Source: Actinopolyspora biskrensis (GTDB lineage: Bacteria > Actinomycetota > Actinomycetes > Mycobacteriales > Pseudonocardiaceae). From it: a DNA stretch of 64,000 bases. The notes beneath the pieces were generated by a model. The model searched no databases. It worked only from the letters and a program-made list of their open reading frames with translations, and was not told where the DNA came from. Both the position numbers and the translations under genes were made by a program. Of the stretch, positions 20,762 through 29,737 are shown piece after piece. The DNA is taken from positions 124,001 through 188,000 of the forward strand of contig NZ_JACBYW010000007.1 of assembly GCF_013408175.1 (NCBI RefSeq). The letters are read 5' to 3'. Every line of letters begins with the position of its first letter. Within the stretch, counting starts at the first letter, position 1.

Positions 20762-20767
20762 AGGGGC

Positions 20768-22261
20768 ATGAGCGCATCCGGAACTCAGGAGGTCGTCCTC
20801 GGTCTGGATCTCGGTTCGACGGCCACCAAGGCCGTCGCCGCCGATCGGGCCGGAACGGTGCTGCATCTGACCGAACGCGAGAACGGAATGCGCACCGAGG
20901 AGCCGGGGGAGGCCGTCCAGGACGCCGCGGCGGTGCGGGATTCCGCGTTCGCCGCGTTGACCGAGTGTGTGAGCTGGACACGGCGGGCCGGTTGTCGAGT
21001 GCGGGCGTTGTCGTTCAGCACCGCCATGCACTCGCTCGTCGGGCTCGACGCGGAAGGTGGGCCGGTGACTCCGGCTTTTCACCTGTCCGACAGTCGGTGC
21101 GCGGACGTCGCCGAGAAGCTGCGCGGGGACTGGGAACGTGCCGCCCGGCTGCATCACGCCACCGGCACTCCGGTTCATACCCAGTCGGTCATGGTCAAAC
21201 TGGCGTGGTTGACGCAGCAGCGTCGTGACCTCGTCGATTCGGTGGAGCGCTGGTGTGCGCTGAAGGACTTCGTGTTCACGGCGTTCACCGGTGAGTTCGT
21301 CACGGACCAGTCCCTGGCCTCGGGCAGCGGGTTGCAGGAGATGGCCACGCTGGACTGGCACGACGAGGCGTTGTCCACGGCGGGGGTGAGCAGGCAGCAG
21401 CTCCCGGAGATCAAGGCTCCGACCGATGTCCTGCCCCTGGCGGACGAGGCAGCCCGCGCCACGGGCCTGCCGGAGGGACTGCCGGTGGTGCTCGGCGCGG
21501 GGGACGGCCCGCTGGGCAACCTCGGGGTCGGCGCGGTCAACACCGGGGTCGCCGGTTTGTCCCTCGGGACCAGCGGGGCGTTGCGCGTGGTGCGGGACTC
21601 CCCCGGGGTGGACGAGCGCTGCCGCACGTTCTGCTACTACCTGGCGGACGGTTTGTGGGTCTCGGGAGGTGCCGTGAGCAATGGTGCCGTCGTCGGCCAG
21701 TGGGCCTCCGAGGTGTTCGGCGTGGACGTGCCCGACCTGCTGGACGAGGCCCTCGAAGTGCCGGCCGGGGCGCGCGGCCTGGTGGCGTTGCCCTATCTGA
21801 TGGGGGAGCGGGCTCCGTGGTGGGAGCCGGGGTTGACCGGTTCGTTGATCGGGCTGCGCCGTGTACACGGCCGTGCCGAGATCACCCGCGCTCTGCTGGA
21901 GGGGGTGGCGCAGCAGCTCGCGCTCGTGCGGGACGCGGTGGTCGACACCGGGGCCGAGGTTCGCGCGGTGCGGGCCACCGGTGGTGGTTTCCGCAGCCGG
22001 GTCTGGGCCGAGGCCATAGCCGCCTCACTGGGGCTCGAGCTCGAGCTGGCGGACGACAGCGGGGGCTCCGCGTTGGGAGCGGTGCTGGTCGCCTGGCGTG
22101 CTCTCGGTGAGTTGGACTCGTTGGAGGAGGCGGCCGATCTGGTGCGCCCCAGTCGGACCGTTCCGCCGGATCACGAGGCGGCGCGGATGCTGCGGAAGCA
22201 GCGCGGTGGGCTCGAGCGGCTGCACCGGGCGGTGAGCGAGTTGGCCCCGCGCGCCGACTGA
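20768..22261 (+). CDS. gntK: FGGY-family carbohydrate kinase, probable gluconokinase
   Basis: A 497-residue sugar kinase with the FGGY fold. The ATP phosphate-binding motif GLDLGSTATKAVAADRAG is at the N-terminus. LSFSTAMHSLVGLD, SLGTSGALRVV and ATGGGFRSRVWAEAIAASL (the C-terminal signature) follow. The sequence is closest in my memory to B. subtilis-type GntK, and the next gene is a GntP gluconate permease. Together these support gluconate phosphorylation into the pentose phosphate pathway, but xylulose or another sugar acid cannot be excluded. Confidence 0.82.
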   Translation: MSASGTQEVVLGLDLGSTATKAVAADRAGTVLHLTERENGMRTEEPGEAVQDAAAVRDSAFAALTECVSWTRRAGCRVRALSFSTAMHSLVGLDAEGGPVTPAFHLSDSRCADVAEKLRGDWERAARLHHATGTPVHTQSVMVKLAWLTQQRRDLVDSVERWCALKDFVFTAFTGEFVTDQSLASGSGLQEMATLDWHDEALSTAGVSRQQLPEIKAPTDVLPLADEAARATGLPEGLPVVLGAGDGPLGNLGVGAVNTGVAGLSLGTSGALRVVRDSPGVDERCRTFCYYLADGLWVSGGAVSNGAVVGQWASEVFGVDVPDLLDEALEVPAGARGLVALPYLMGERAPWWEPGLTGSLIGLRRVHGRAEITRALLEGVAQQLALVRDAVVDTGAEVRAVRATGGGFRSRVWAEAIAASLGLELELADDSGGSALGAVLVAWRALGELDSLEEAADLVRPSRTVPPDHEAARMLRKQRGGLERLHRAVSELAPRAD

Positions 22262-22265
22262 GTTC

Positions 22266-22316
22266 TCCCGGACGAGTTGTTTTCCCGGAGGAGTTGTTTT
22301 CCCGGAGGAGTTGCTC
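22266..22316 (+). repeat. Three tandem 17-bp repeats
   Basis: The unit TCCCGGAGGAGTTGTTT occurs three times in a row (22266-22282, 22283-22299, 22300-22316), with small differences in the first and third. It begins 5 bp after the kinase stop codon and abuts a strong hairpin. Confidence 0.85.
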
Positions 22317-22360
22317 CGGGGGCGGGGGTTCGGCGTCTTCGCGCCGAACCCCCCGCCCGG
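22317..22360 (+). terminator. Hairpin after the gluconate kinase gene
   Basis: GGGCGGGGGTTCGGCG pairs with CGCCGAACCCCCCGCCC across a short TCTTC-containing loop. There is no U-tract. It probably ends or attenuates the kinase transcript before the permease gene; the remaining 230 bp to 22590 hold an AT-richer promoter region. Confidence 0.65.
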
Positions 22361-22589
22361 GCGCTCACCCCGTCACCCCGAGAGCGGCGTCGGCGAGCAC
22401 GGTTGGCGGGTACGTGATTACTCTCGGGTAGCAACCGACAGTGTGCTGTGTCAACAATGTGAACGTCAATGAAAAAAAGTATGACTGAAGCGATACAGAG
22501 CTCTGGCGGTCAATGGGTGTGCCTTGTGAGGATCCCCCGTGTTCGGCATCCATTTGGGTGATGCCCGGTGGTGATAGAGGGGCAGATTC

Positions 22590-23999
22590 TTGCAAGGAGT
22601 GATCGCGGCGGCCGAACCGGCCGCCGAGTCCGCGTTGGGGGCGGGAGTCACGCTCGCCGTGGCGGCCGGGGCCGTCGCGGTGTTGTTGCTGATGATCGTC
22701 TTCCTCAAGATGCAGCCGATGATCGCGTTGCTGGCTGTCAGCATCACGACGGCGCTGGTGCTGGGGATACCGCTCGACCAGGTGATGAGCACCCTCAACG
22801 ACGGGCTCGGGGGCACGCTCGCCGAAGTCGCCCTGATAGTCGGCTTCGGCGCGATGCTCGGTCGGATGCTGGAGATATCCGGCGGTGCCTCGGTGCTGGC
22901 CGATTCGCTGGTGCGCCGGTTCGGTGAACGGCGGGCACCGCTCGCGCTCGGGATCGCCGCGCTGCTGTTCGGCTTCCCGATCTTCCTCGACGCGGGCGTG
23001 GTCATCTTCCTGCCGATCGTGTTCACGGTGGCCCGCAGGCTCGGCGGTTCGGTGCTGCGCTACGCGCTGCCGGTGGTCGGTGCCTTCGCCGTCATGCACG
23101 CCTTCGTTCCGCCGCACCCCGGCCCGGTCTCGGCCGCGGGGCTCATCGGGGCCAACACCGGTCTGCTGCTGCTGGTCGGACTCGTCGTCGGGATCCCGAC
23201 CTGGTTCATCTCCGGTTACCTCTTCGGTGTCTGGAACGGCAATCGGGTCTTCCTGTCCATCCCGGAGAACTCCACCGCATCGGGGCAGGACGCCGCATCG
23301 GACAAGCCCAGGCCGAGCATGGGGGCCGTCATCGGCCTGCTCCTGCTGCCGCTGGTGCTGATCTTCCTGCGCACCGGCCTCAACACGCTGGTCTCCGAGG
23401 ATATGGTCGATTCCGGGTCCCAGGCGGTGCAGGCCGCGATCCTCCTCGGGCAGAGCCCGGTGGCCCTGGCCATCGCGGTGCTGGTCGCCTCGGTCGCGCT
23501 CGGCCTCAAGCGCGGCATGAGCGGCAAGGAGATCGAAAGCGAGCTCACGTCCAGCCTCTCGACGATCGCCGCCGTCATCCTGATCACCGGAGCCGGTGGC
23601 ATGTTCGGCGCCGTGCTGGGGGAGGCCGGCGTGGGCAACGCGCTGGCCGAGGGGCTCAACAACGCGGGGATTCCGCTGATCGTCGCCGCCTTCCTGATCG
23701 CCGTGGTGATGCGCGTGGCGCAGGGTTCGGCGACCGTCGCGCTGACCACGGCGGCCGGGTTCATCGCTCCCGCCGTCGCGGCTGCTCCAGGGCTCTCGTC
23801 CGCGGACCTCTGCCTGATCGTCATCGCGATCGCTTCGGGTGCGACGGTGCTGTCGCACGTCAACGACTCCGGATTCTGGTTGGTGGGCAGGCTGCTCGGC
23901 ATGGACGTGCCGACGACGCTCAAGACCTGGACCGTCATGGAGACGTTGATCGGTGTGGTCGGCTTCCTGATCTCCTGGGGGTTGTCCCTGGTGCTGTGA
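22590..23999 (+). CDS. gntP: Gluconate:H+ symporter family permease
   Basis: A 469-residue polytopic transporter of the GntP family with about 12-14 membrane segments. Family motifs include GFGAMLGRMLEISGGASVLA, FGFPIFLDAGVVIFLPI, HAFVPPHPGPVSAAG and VLSHVNDSGFWLVGRLLGMD. A TTG start at 22590 has GAGGGG upstream; no other start fits better. It follows the sugar kinase on the same strand after 328 bp containing a hairpin, so it may be partly independently transcribed. The two genes together form a gluconate uptake and phosphorylation pair without an adjacent regulator. Confidence 0.9.
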   Translation: MQGVIAAAEPAAESALGAGVTLAVAAGAVAVLLLMIVFLKMQPMIALLAVSITTALVLGIPLDQVMSTLNDGLGGTLAEVALIVGFGAMLGRMLEISGGASVLADSLVRRFGERRAPLALGIAALLFGFPIFLDAGVVIFLPIVFTVARRLGGSVLRYALPVVGAFAVMHAFVPPHPGPVSAAGLIGANTGLLLLVGLVVGIPTWFISGYLFGVWNGNRVFLSIPENSTASGQDAASDKPRPSMGAVIGLLLLPLVLIFLRTGLNTLVSEDMVDSGSQAVQAAILLGQSPVALAIAVLVASVALGLKRGMSGKEIESELTSSLSTIAAVILITGAGGMFGAVLGEAGVGNALAEGLNNAGIPLIVAAFLIAVVMRVAQGSATVALTTAAGFIAPAVAAAPGLSSADLCLIVIAIASGATVLSHVNDSGFWLVGRLLGMDVPTTLKTWTVMETLIGVVGFLISWGLSLVL

Positions 24000-24002
24000 G
24001 GC

Positions 24003-24057
24003 TCGTCCGGTTTCGGTGCCCCTCACTTCCCGGGGATCAGGGGCACGGGCCGGACGG
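24003..24057 (+). terminator. Hairpin after gntP
   Basis: An interrupted stem joins CGTCCGG ... TGCCCCT with AGGGGCA ... CCGGACG just past the gntP stop. A second stem (24066-24101, ACGGGCGCG and CGCGCCCGT) follows directly. Neither has a U-tract. Confidence 0.6.
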
Positions 24058-24101
24058 ACCACTTCACGGGCGCGTCGCGGTGCTCACCGCGGCGCGCCCG
24101 T

Positions 24102-24671
24102 TGTGTTCGGTGCCGGGTGGCAGCGTGCTCCCGGTCCGATGTCGTCCGATGTGGCCGGTCTCGAGGACTTCGCGGTTCGATCCGAGCTTGCCGAGTAGCG
24201 GCGTTCGCCGGATCACCGCGACCACCGTGGGAAGTTCTCATCGACCTCGGCGCTGCCGCGGGACTCGGCCGGGGTCGGCGAGTGGTCGGCCCGCGGGAAG
24301 ACCGGTGGTGTGGTGCGGACTTTCCGGTGGAGTTCGGTCACGAGGACTCGCTGAAGCTGATTTCCGAGGTTCGTCGGGCGTTAGAGCGATGATCTGAAGA
24401 GCGGAGTGTCGCCACGTGTCGGAAACACTTGGCGCAAGTCGAGCTACAGTACGACGAACTCGTCCTGCGTCGAGGTGGCGGTGACCGCAGAGGTGGTCGG
24501 TGGTGCGGGACACCAAGGAACGCGAGGGCGGCGCACTGGCGGTCGCCCCTCGGCGGTGGAGTGACTCCCTCGCGATGCTCGAACGGGGCTGAGGCGTCCG
24601 CCCGGACTTCTCCGACCGCGCCGAACGCGGACTCGCCGGTCCGTCGGGCGCGGCGCGGTCGGAGGCGGGCT
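24102..24671. other. Gene-poor gap of about 570 bp
   Basis: No convincing gene is seen here. A plus-strand stretch ending at 24392 encodes a plausible-looking tail (PVEFGHEDSLKLISEVRRAL) without a recognisable front, which could be a gene remnant. No repeat copy or promoter was identified. Confidence 0.4.
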
Positions 24672-25250
24672 CTACGCGTTGGGCAGGTTCTCGACCGCCG
24701 CCGCGGCGAATTTCTTGAACAGCCCGCACTTGGTGGGGATCGAGCCGTCATCGGTGATGCTGGAGGTGCCGCTCACCAGCAGAGGAGCTTCGTCGGATAC
24801 ATCGACGTAGTAGAGGCATCCTGCACTGGTCTCGGACTTGTAGGCCGGATATCCCGCGATGGTGAGCTCTTCACCTCCCCGATGCGTCATGGTGATTTCG
24901 GCGAGATCGCGCTGTCTCTCGGCGCCGAGATCGACTGCCCACTCGCCGCCTGCATCGCCCTTCTGGTACTGGCAGACGCTATTGCCGTTGGAGTCGCGTG
25001 GTTCGGGCGGCTGGTTGGCTCCGAGTGCGCGCCAGCGTGCTTCGGGGACGATGTCGCAGACCTCGGCGAGGTCGAAGGACTTGGCCGGTGCGGTGCGCTC
25101 GGGCAGGGGGCTGTCGGCGCTGTCCGAGGTGGTTTGCCTGTCCTGTGTGGAAGTTCCGGAGTCCGGGCTCTCCTCGGCAGCGGGGCCGCCGCATCCGGCC
25201 AGCAGCAGGCTCGCCAGTGCGGCGATCCCGCCTGCGACGGTGTTACGCAA
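24672..25250 (-). CDS. DUF3558-type lipoprotein
   Basis: A 192-residue predicted lipoprotein with a signal ending in the lipobox LLAGC. A Ser/Thr/Asp-rich linker follows, then a domain with cysteines in the pattern of DUF3558 (CDIVPEARWRALG, NSVCQYQKGD, AGCLYYVDV, PTKCGLFKKF). DUF3558 proteins are abundant surface lipoproteins of Pseudonocardiales and mycobacteria, with no firm function. The TTG start overlaps the end of the upstream gene by 8 nt and has GAGGAGG at a good spacing, so the two are translated together. Confidence 0.82.
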   Translation of the reverse strand: MRNTVAGGIAALASLLLAGCGGPAAEESPDSGTSTQDRQTTSDSADSPLPERTAPAKSFDLAEVCDIVPEARWRALGANQPPEPRDSNGNSVCQYQKGDAGGEWAVDLGAERQRDLAEITMTHRGGEELTIAGYPAYKSETSAGCLYYVDVSDEAPLLVSGTSSITDDGSIPTKCGLFKKFAAAAVENLPNA

Positions 25251-25773
25251 GGTCGTTCCCTCCTCGTTCGAGGCCGGCGGCGGCGTCGGCGTCGTCGGTG
25301 CGGGTCTGCTCGGCGCTGGAGCGCAGGCTGGCGGCGGTGTCCTGGAACACCTTGATGAGTTCGAGGTAATTCTCCAGGTAGGCTTGATCGTCGCCCGCGC
25401 CGACCCGGCCGTGCTGCTCGGCGGCCCCCACGCTCACCGGATCGGTGCCCGGCGGGGGGACACTTGCCAGTTGTTGCACGTCAGAAACGCGCCCCCGTAG
25501 CTCTTCCGCTTCGTCCTCGAAGAAGCTCGCGAGGCCGTCGACCTCCTCGGGGTCGACGACCATGCGGGTGCCGTCGCCGCGGGTCTCGGCGAGCTCGGCC
25601 TTGGTGTTGGCCCGTTCCTGGATCCGCGCGATCTCGGCCATCTTCTGCGCCGCGTTGCCGGTCAGGAACGAACCGGGCAGCTCGTTGACCGTGTCCTCCA
25701 GCGCGGCCCGGTCCGCCGCGTCCATCTCGGGAGGTTCGTCTCCACCCGGCCGCGTGTCGCTGTCCTCGGCCAC
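25243..25773 (-). CDS. Acidic helical protein paired with the DUF3558 lipoprotein
   Basis: A 176-residue acidic, largely helical protein from a GTG at 25773 with GAGGAG at ideal spacing. There is no signal peptide. The second half (VDPEEVDGLASFFEDEAEEL, then AYLENYLELIKVFQDTAASL) looks like the helical hairpin of ESX/WXG100-associated proteins in actinobacteria, but no WXG motif is present. It overlaps the lipoprotein gene by 8 nt. I do not recognise the family; a secreted or surface complex with the lipoprotein is only an inference from the coupling. Confidence 0.75.
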   Translation of the reverse strand: MAEDSDTRPGGDEPPEMDAADRAALEDTVNELPGSFLTGNAAQKMAEIARIQERANTKAELAETRGDGTRMVVDPEEVDGLASFFEDEAEELRGRVSDVQQLASVPPPGTDPVSVGAAEQHGRVGAGDDQAYLENYLELIKVFQDTAASLRSSAEQTRTDDADAAAGLERGGNDLA

Positions 25774-26064
25774 GGCTGCTCCTCGCTCCATCGTTTCGAC
25801 GTTGGATGATCGGCACTGCTTCCGCTCACTCGCAAGCGTGATCGCACTCGGGCGGGAGCCTAGCGCGATCACCGCGTCACGAGGTCGGAAATCACGTGAT
25901 CCGAAGACGCGGTGCCCCGGCACGCGCGTCGCCGCATTCGTGAGCGGCGAGGTCGAATGTCGGAGTTCACTCAGGCCGCTCCCGGCTTTCGGGTGAAATG
26001 GCCCACTCCGCGGGGCGTCCCGCGCGAAGTCTTGATCTCGTCCGAGTGGACTCCTCGCGTGTTT

Positions 26065-26100
26065 TCTTGACTTATTCCAATCTATGCGTGCCATACTGGC
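26065..26100 (+). promoter_or_regulatory. fur-katA promoter with FurA-type operator
   Basis: TTGACT (26067-26072) and CATACT (26092-26097) form a promoter with a 19-nt spacer. The sequence TCTTGACTTATTCCAATC overlapping the -35 box resembles the operator known upstream of actinobacterial furA-katG genes, as I remember it (TCTTGACT-N-ATTCCA). The Fur-like gene starts 10 nt downstream, so autorepression is likely. Confidence 0.65.
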
Positions 26101-26106
26101 AGAGCT

Positions 26107-26562
26107 ATGGCATCCAGTACGGCATCCGGTGGTCATCCCGCAGTGGGCAGCACGCGCGAGAGATTGCGTGCTGCCGGGCTGCGTGCGACCGCGCCGCGCA
26201 CGGCCGTGCTCGACTGGCTGTCGAACAATCCGCACTCGACCGCCGACCAGGTGGCCGGTGCCGTGCGGCAGGACCTCGGGTCGGTGTCCACCCAGGCCGT
26301 TTACGACGTGCTGCACGCATGCACCTCCGCCGGGTTGTTGCGCAGGATCGAACCGGCCGGTCATCCGGCACGTTTCGAGTCCCGCATCGCCGACAACCAC
26401 CACCACCTGGTGTGTCGCGCCTGCGGCCGGACCGAGGACGTGGACTGCGTCCAGGGTTCGGCGCCGTGTCTGACGCCTTCGTCGACATCCGGGTACTCCA
26501 TCGACGAAGCGGAGATCGTGTTCTGGGGCCAATGCCCCGATTGCAAGTCCGCAGCGGAGTAG
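26107..26562 (+). CDS. Fur-family redox/metal-responsive repressor
   Basis: A 151-residue Fur-family protein: an N-terminal winged helix (RERLRAAGLRATAPRTAVLD, then STQAVYDVLHACTSAGLLRR) and a dimerisation domain. The metal ligands include the HHHLVC segment, and structural zinc cysteines are visible as CRACG and CPDC. It stands 36 bp upstream of a catalase gene in the same direction. This is the arrangement of peroxide-sensing FurA/CatR repressors that control an adjacent catalase. It probably represses its own operon until its metal site is oxidised. Confidence 0.92.
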   Translation: MASSTASGGHPAVGSTRERLRAAGLRATAPRTAVLDWLSNNPHSTADQVAGAVRQDLGSVSTQAVYDVLHACTSAGLLRRIEPAGHPARFESRIADNHHHLVCRACGRTEDVDCVQGSAPCLTPSSTSGYSIDEAEIVFWGQCPDCKSAAE

Positions 26563-26598
26563 TCCACGGACACCAAACCACCACGAGGAGGAATGATC

Positions 26599-28044
26599 GT
26601 GAGTTCGCCACGGCCCACGACGACCAATGCCGGCATTCCGGTAGCCAGCGACGACCACTCGCTGACGGCAGGCCCCAACGGTCCTGTGCTGCTGCAGGAC
26701 CACTACATGATCGAGAAGAACGCGCAGTTCAACCGTGAGCGTGTGCCCGAACGCGTGGTGCACGCCAAGGGCGGTGGCGCGTTCGGCTTCTTCGAGACCA
26801 CCGAGGACGTGAGCCAGTACACCAAGGCCGCGTTGTTCCAGCCCGGCGTCAAGACCGAGACGCTGATCCGGTTCTCCTCGGTCGCGGGTGAGCTGGGGTC
26901 CCCCGACACCTGGCGCGACCCGCGCGGTACGGCCATCAAGTTCTACACCTCCGAGGGCAACTACGACCTCGTGGGTAACAACACCCCGGTGTTCTTCATC
27001 AGGGACGCGATCAAGTTCCCCGACTTCATCCGCTCCCAGAAGCGCCGCGCGGACAACCACCTGCGCGACCACGACATGCAGTGGGACTTCTGGACCCAGT
27101 GCCCCGAGTCGGCCCACCAGGTCACCTGGCTGATGGGTGATCGGGGCATCCCGAAGACCTGGCGGAACATGAACCTCTACGGTTCGCACACCTACATGTG
27201 GGAGAACGCCAAGGGCGAGAAGTTCTGGGTCAAGTACCACTTCAAGACCGACCAGGGGCACGACTTCCTCACCCAGGAGGAGGCCGACCGGCTGGCCGGT
27301 GAGGACGGCGACGCCCACATCCGCGACCTCTGGTCCAGCATCAAGTCCGGCAACAACCCGAGCTGGACGCTGTACGTGCAGGTCATGCCGCTCGAGGACG
27401 CCGCGGAGTACCGGTTCAACCCGTTCGACCTGACCAAGGTGTGGCCGCACGGCGACTACCCGCTGATCAAGGTCGGCCGGTTCGTCCTCGACCGCAACCC
27501 GGACAACTACTTCGCGCAGATCGAGCAGTCCGCCTTCGAGCCGTCCAACCTGGTCCCGGGCATCGGAACCTCGCCGGACAAGATGCTGCAGGGTCGGCTG
27601 TTCTCCTACCCGGACGCCCACCGCTACCGCATCGGCCCGAACTACATGGACCTGCCGGTCAACCGGCCCACCTCCCAGGTGAACTCCTACTCCAAGGACG
27701 GCCCGATGCGGTACAGCTACGGGCAGGACCCGGTGTACGCGCCGAACTCCTACGGGGGGGCGCACGCCGACACGCGCAACGGCAGCGAGGACTCCGCGCA
27801 CGGTATCGAGCAGGAGGTCGTCCGCGCCGCCTACCAGCAGCACGCCGAGGACGACGACTTCGGCCAGGCGGGGGCCATGGTCCGTGAGGTCTTCAGCGAC
27901 GAGGAGCGGCAGCGCTTCGTGAACAACGTCGCGGGCCACCTCTCCAAGGGCGTCAGCCAGCCGATCCTGGAGCGTGCGCTGCAGTACTGGCGCAACGTGG
28001 ACAAGGACACCGGCGACAAGATCGCCGAGAAGGTCCAGAACTGA
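26599..28044 (+). CDS. katA: Monofunctional haem catalase
   Basis: Decomposes hydrogen peroxide. The GTG at 26599 is preferred because GAGGAGG lies 7 nt before it but directly abuts the ATG at 26593; the product is about 481 residues, the small-subunit clade length. Catalytic His is in [13 protein letters not shown], the NADPH/haem-side Asn in [18 protein letters not shown], and the proximal Tyr in [14 protein letters not shown]. It is co-transcribed with the Fur-like repressor. Confidence 0.96.
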   Translation: MSSPRPTTTNAGIPVASDDHSLTAGPNGPVLLQDHYMIEKNAQFNRERVPERVVHAKGGGAFGFFETTEDVSQYTKAALFQPGVKTETLIRFSSVAGELGSPDTWRDPRGTAIKFYTSEGNYDLVGNNTPVFFIRDAIKFPDFIRSQKRRADNHLRDHDMQWDFWTQCPESAHQVTWLMGDRGIPKTWRNMNLYGSHTYMWENAKGEKFWVKYHFKTDQGHDFLTQEEADRLAGEDGDAHIRDLWSSIKSGNNPSWTLYVQVMPLEDAAEYRFNPFDLTKVWPHGDYPLIKVGRFVLDRNPDNYFAQIEQSAFEPSNLVPGIGTSPDKMLQGRLFSYPDAHRYRIGPNYMDLPVNRPTSQVNSYSKDGPMRYSYGQDPVYAPNSYGGAHADTRNGSEDSAHGIEQEVVRAAYQQHAEDDDFGQAGAMVREVFSDEERQRFVNNVAGHLSKGVSQPILERALQYWRNVDKDTGDKIAEKVQN

Positions 28045-28072
28045 CGCTTCGCGGATTCGCGTGAGGCGTCGC

Positions 28073-28105
28073 GGTGGCCACGGGGTCGTCCGCCCCGTGG
28101 CCACC
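28073..28105 (+). terminator. katA terminator hairpin
   Basis: A perfect 13-bp stem GGTGGCCACGGGG / CCCCGTGGCCACC with a 7-nt loop sits 28 bp after the catalase stop. No U-tract follows. Confidence 0.75.
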
Positions 28106-28158
28106 GGGTGAGAGCCCGGGTCGGCCGGGCTCCCGCTGACTGTCGCTTCCCACCACGT

Positions 28159-28196
28159 GATCGGGCCCGGTAGTGCGCGCACTGCCGGGCCCGATC
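28159..28196. repeat. 38-nt near-perfect palindrome
   Basis: GATCGGGCCCGG ... CCGGGCCCGATC with a central AGTGCGCGCACT is a palindrome with one mismatched pair. It lies between the katA terminator and the GT87 gene and could be a second terminator or a protein-binding site. Confidence 0.7.
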
Positions 28197-28330
28197 GCTG
28201 TCGTGGGGCTGTCGCGTGGTCCGCCGCCCACCGGGATCGCGAGTGGTGGGGCGCGAGCGAAGTGGGAAAAATCTAGTTATCGGATCGAGATCGGGGTGTG
28301 AACGGGTGTTGCTGATGTAGCTTGTTGGAG

Positions 28331-29737
28331 ATGTTCGAAGGTCGTGCTGTCCTGGTCAGGAGTTCGGAACTCCCGCCGGGTGAAGAGGGATCCGATTCGC
28401 GGGCCAAGTTACACCGGTTCCTCGAGAAATACGCTCCCCTGGTGGCGGCGGTGTCGGCGGGGGCGCTTTTGTGGACACTGCTTTCCGGGGTGATGAGTCA
28501 GGAGAACTGGCCCGACCACGAGGTTTACCGCAGAGCGGTCCACACTTGGCTCTCCGGTGGGAACATACTTTCCTCGCATTCTCCGGTCAGCAATGACGGT
28601 CCGCTTCCCTGGGTTTATCCGCCGTTCGCCCTTCTGCCGTTGACCCCGCTGGCCGTGCTGCCGCTCAAACTGGACATCGCGTTGCTGTACCTGGTCAACG
28701 TGGCCGCGCTCGTGGGGACGTTGTACCTGGTGCTGCGGCGTGTGGTTCCCCGGGCGGGAGCCAGGACGGCGTTGGCGACCGCCGTCGTGGCGACGCAGGC
28801 CTCCCTGCTGATCGACCCGGTGGCGAACTCGTTCTGGCAGGGTCAGATCAATATAGTTCTTATGGGGCTCGTCGCTTTCGACTGTCTGGTTTCCGCGCCG
28901 CGTTGGCCGCGAGGAATGTTGATCGGAACAGCGGCCGCGGTGAAGCTGGTCCCGGCCGCTTTCGTGCTCCTTTTTCTGCTACGCAGGGATTTCCGCGCGG
29001 TCTTTTCGGTCGTGGCGACTTTTGTCGCCGCCACTCTGGTCGGTTTCTTGGTGGACTTCGGGGCCTCGGTGGAGTACTGGTTCGGCCGGGGTCCCGCGGC
29101 CGCGGCGTTCGGATCACCGCTGCGCGGCAACCAGTCGGTGCTGGCCGTGCTGTCCCGGACGGATCTCGCCCCGACGGCACGTTTCGTCGGCTGGATCGCG
29201 CTCTGCCTGCTGCTGGCCGCGGTGACCGCCTACTGCGCGCACCGCGGCAGTGCGCCGCTGGCCGTGACGACCATCGGCGTGTTCTCCCTGCTCGTCTCAC
29301 CGACCGCCTGGTCGAACCACTGGGTGTGGATCGCCCCGGCCATACTGCTGATGATCCTGCACGGAGTGCTGAACCGCGGTTTCCCGTGGCTGTTCGCCGC
29401 CGCGGCGGCGATCGTCGTCACCAGGGCGGCGCCGTACACCGATCTCCCGGCCGGGCGGAGCAGCATGGTCGAGCTCGGGCCGCTGGCCCAGTTGAGCGCC
29501 GCCTCCTACGTGCTCCTGGGGGTGGGACTGGTTCTCGCGCTGCTGGTGACGCTGCTGGGGCGCGACGTGTCCGCGGGCAACGTGCCGTGGCGACCCCGTA
29601 CTCGTTCGGACACCTCCGCCACGGCGGGAGGGCTCGCACGACCGGCGCGGATCGGTGGTGCCATACGGCCGCCGCGGGAGGCTCCGCCACGGAACCACCC
29701 ACGCCAGTCCGAACAGAAAACTTCGATCGGTCACTGA
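28331..29737 (+). CDS. GT87-family membrane mannosyltransferase
   Basis: A polytopic GT-C glycosyltransferase of about 468 residues. It has the GT87 motifs DHEVYRRAVHTWLSGGNI in the first loop, PWVYPPFALLPLTPLAVLPL, FWQGQINIVLMGLVAFD and VKLVPAAFVLLFLLRRDF. These enzymes use polyprenyl-phosphate-mannose to add alpha-1,2-mannose to envelope lipids, as PimE does. The ATG at 28331 may be leaderless (TAGCTT at about 28318-28323). Its stop overlaps the tail of the convergent dynamin-like gene by 7 nt. It may work on the envelope with the adjacent module, but this is only proximity. Confidence 0.88.
   Translation: MFEGRAVLVRSSELPPGEEGSDSRAKLHRFLEKYAPLVAAVSAGALLWTLLSGVMSQENWPDHEVYRRAVHTWLSGGNILSSHSPVSNDGPLPWVYPPFALLPLTPLAVLPLKLDIALLYLVNVAALVGTLYLVLRRVVPRAGARTALATAVVATQASLLIDPVANSFWQGQINIVLMGLVAFDCLVSAPRWPRGMLIGTAAAVKLVPAAFVLLFLLRRDFRAVFSVVATFVAATLVGFLVDFGASVEYWFGRGPAAAAFGSPLRGNQSVLAVLSRTDLAPTARFVGWIALCLLLAAVTAYCAHRGSAPLAVTTIGVFSLLVSPTAWSNHWVWIAPAILLMILHGVLNRGFPWLFAAAAAIVVTRAAPYTDLPAGRSSMVELGPLAQLSAASYVLLGVGLVLALLVTLLGRDVSAGNVPWRPRTRSDTSATAGGLARPARIGGAIRPPREAPPRNHPRQSEQKTSIGH

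Noticed and set aside
22480-22500. GTAT-N10-ATAC before gntP as a GntR-type operator
   Set aside because: The arms are only 4 bp and there is no adjacent regulator; chance occurrence is likely.
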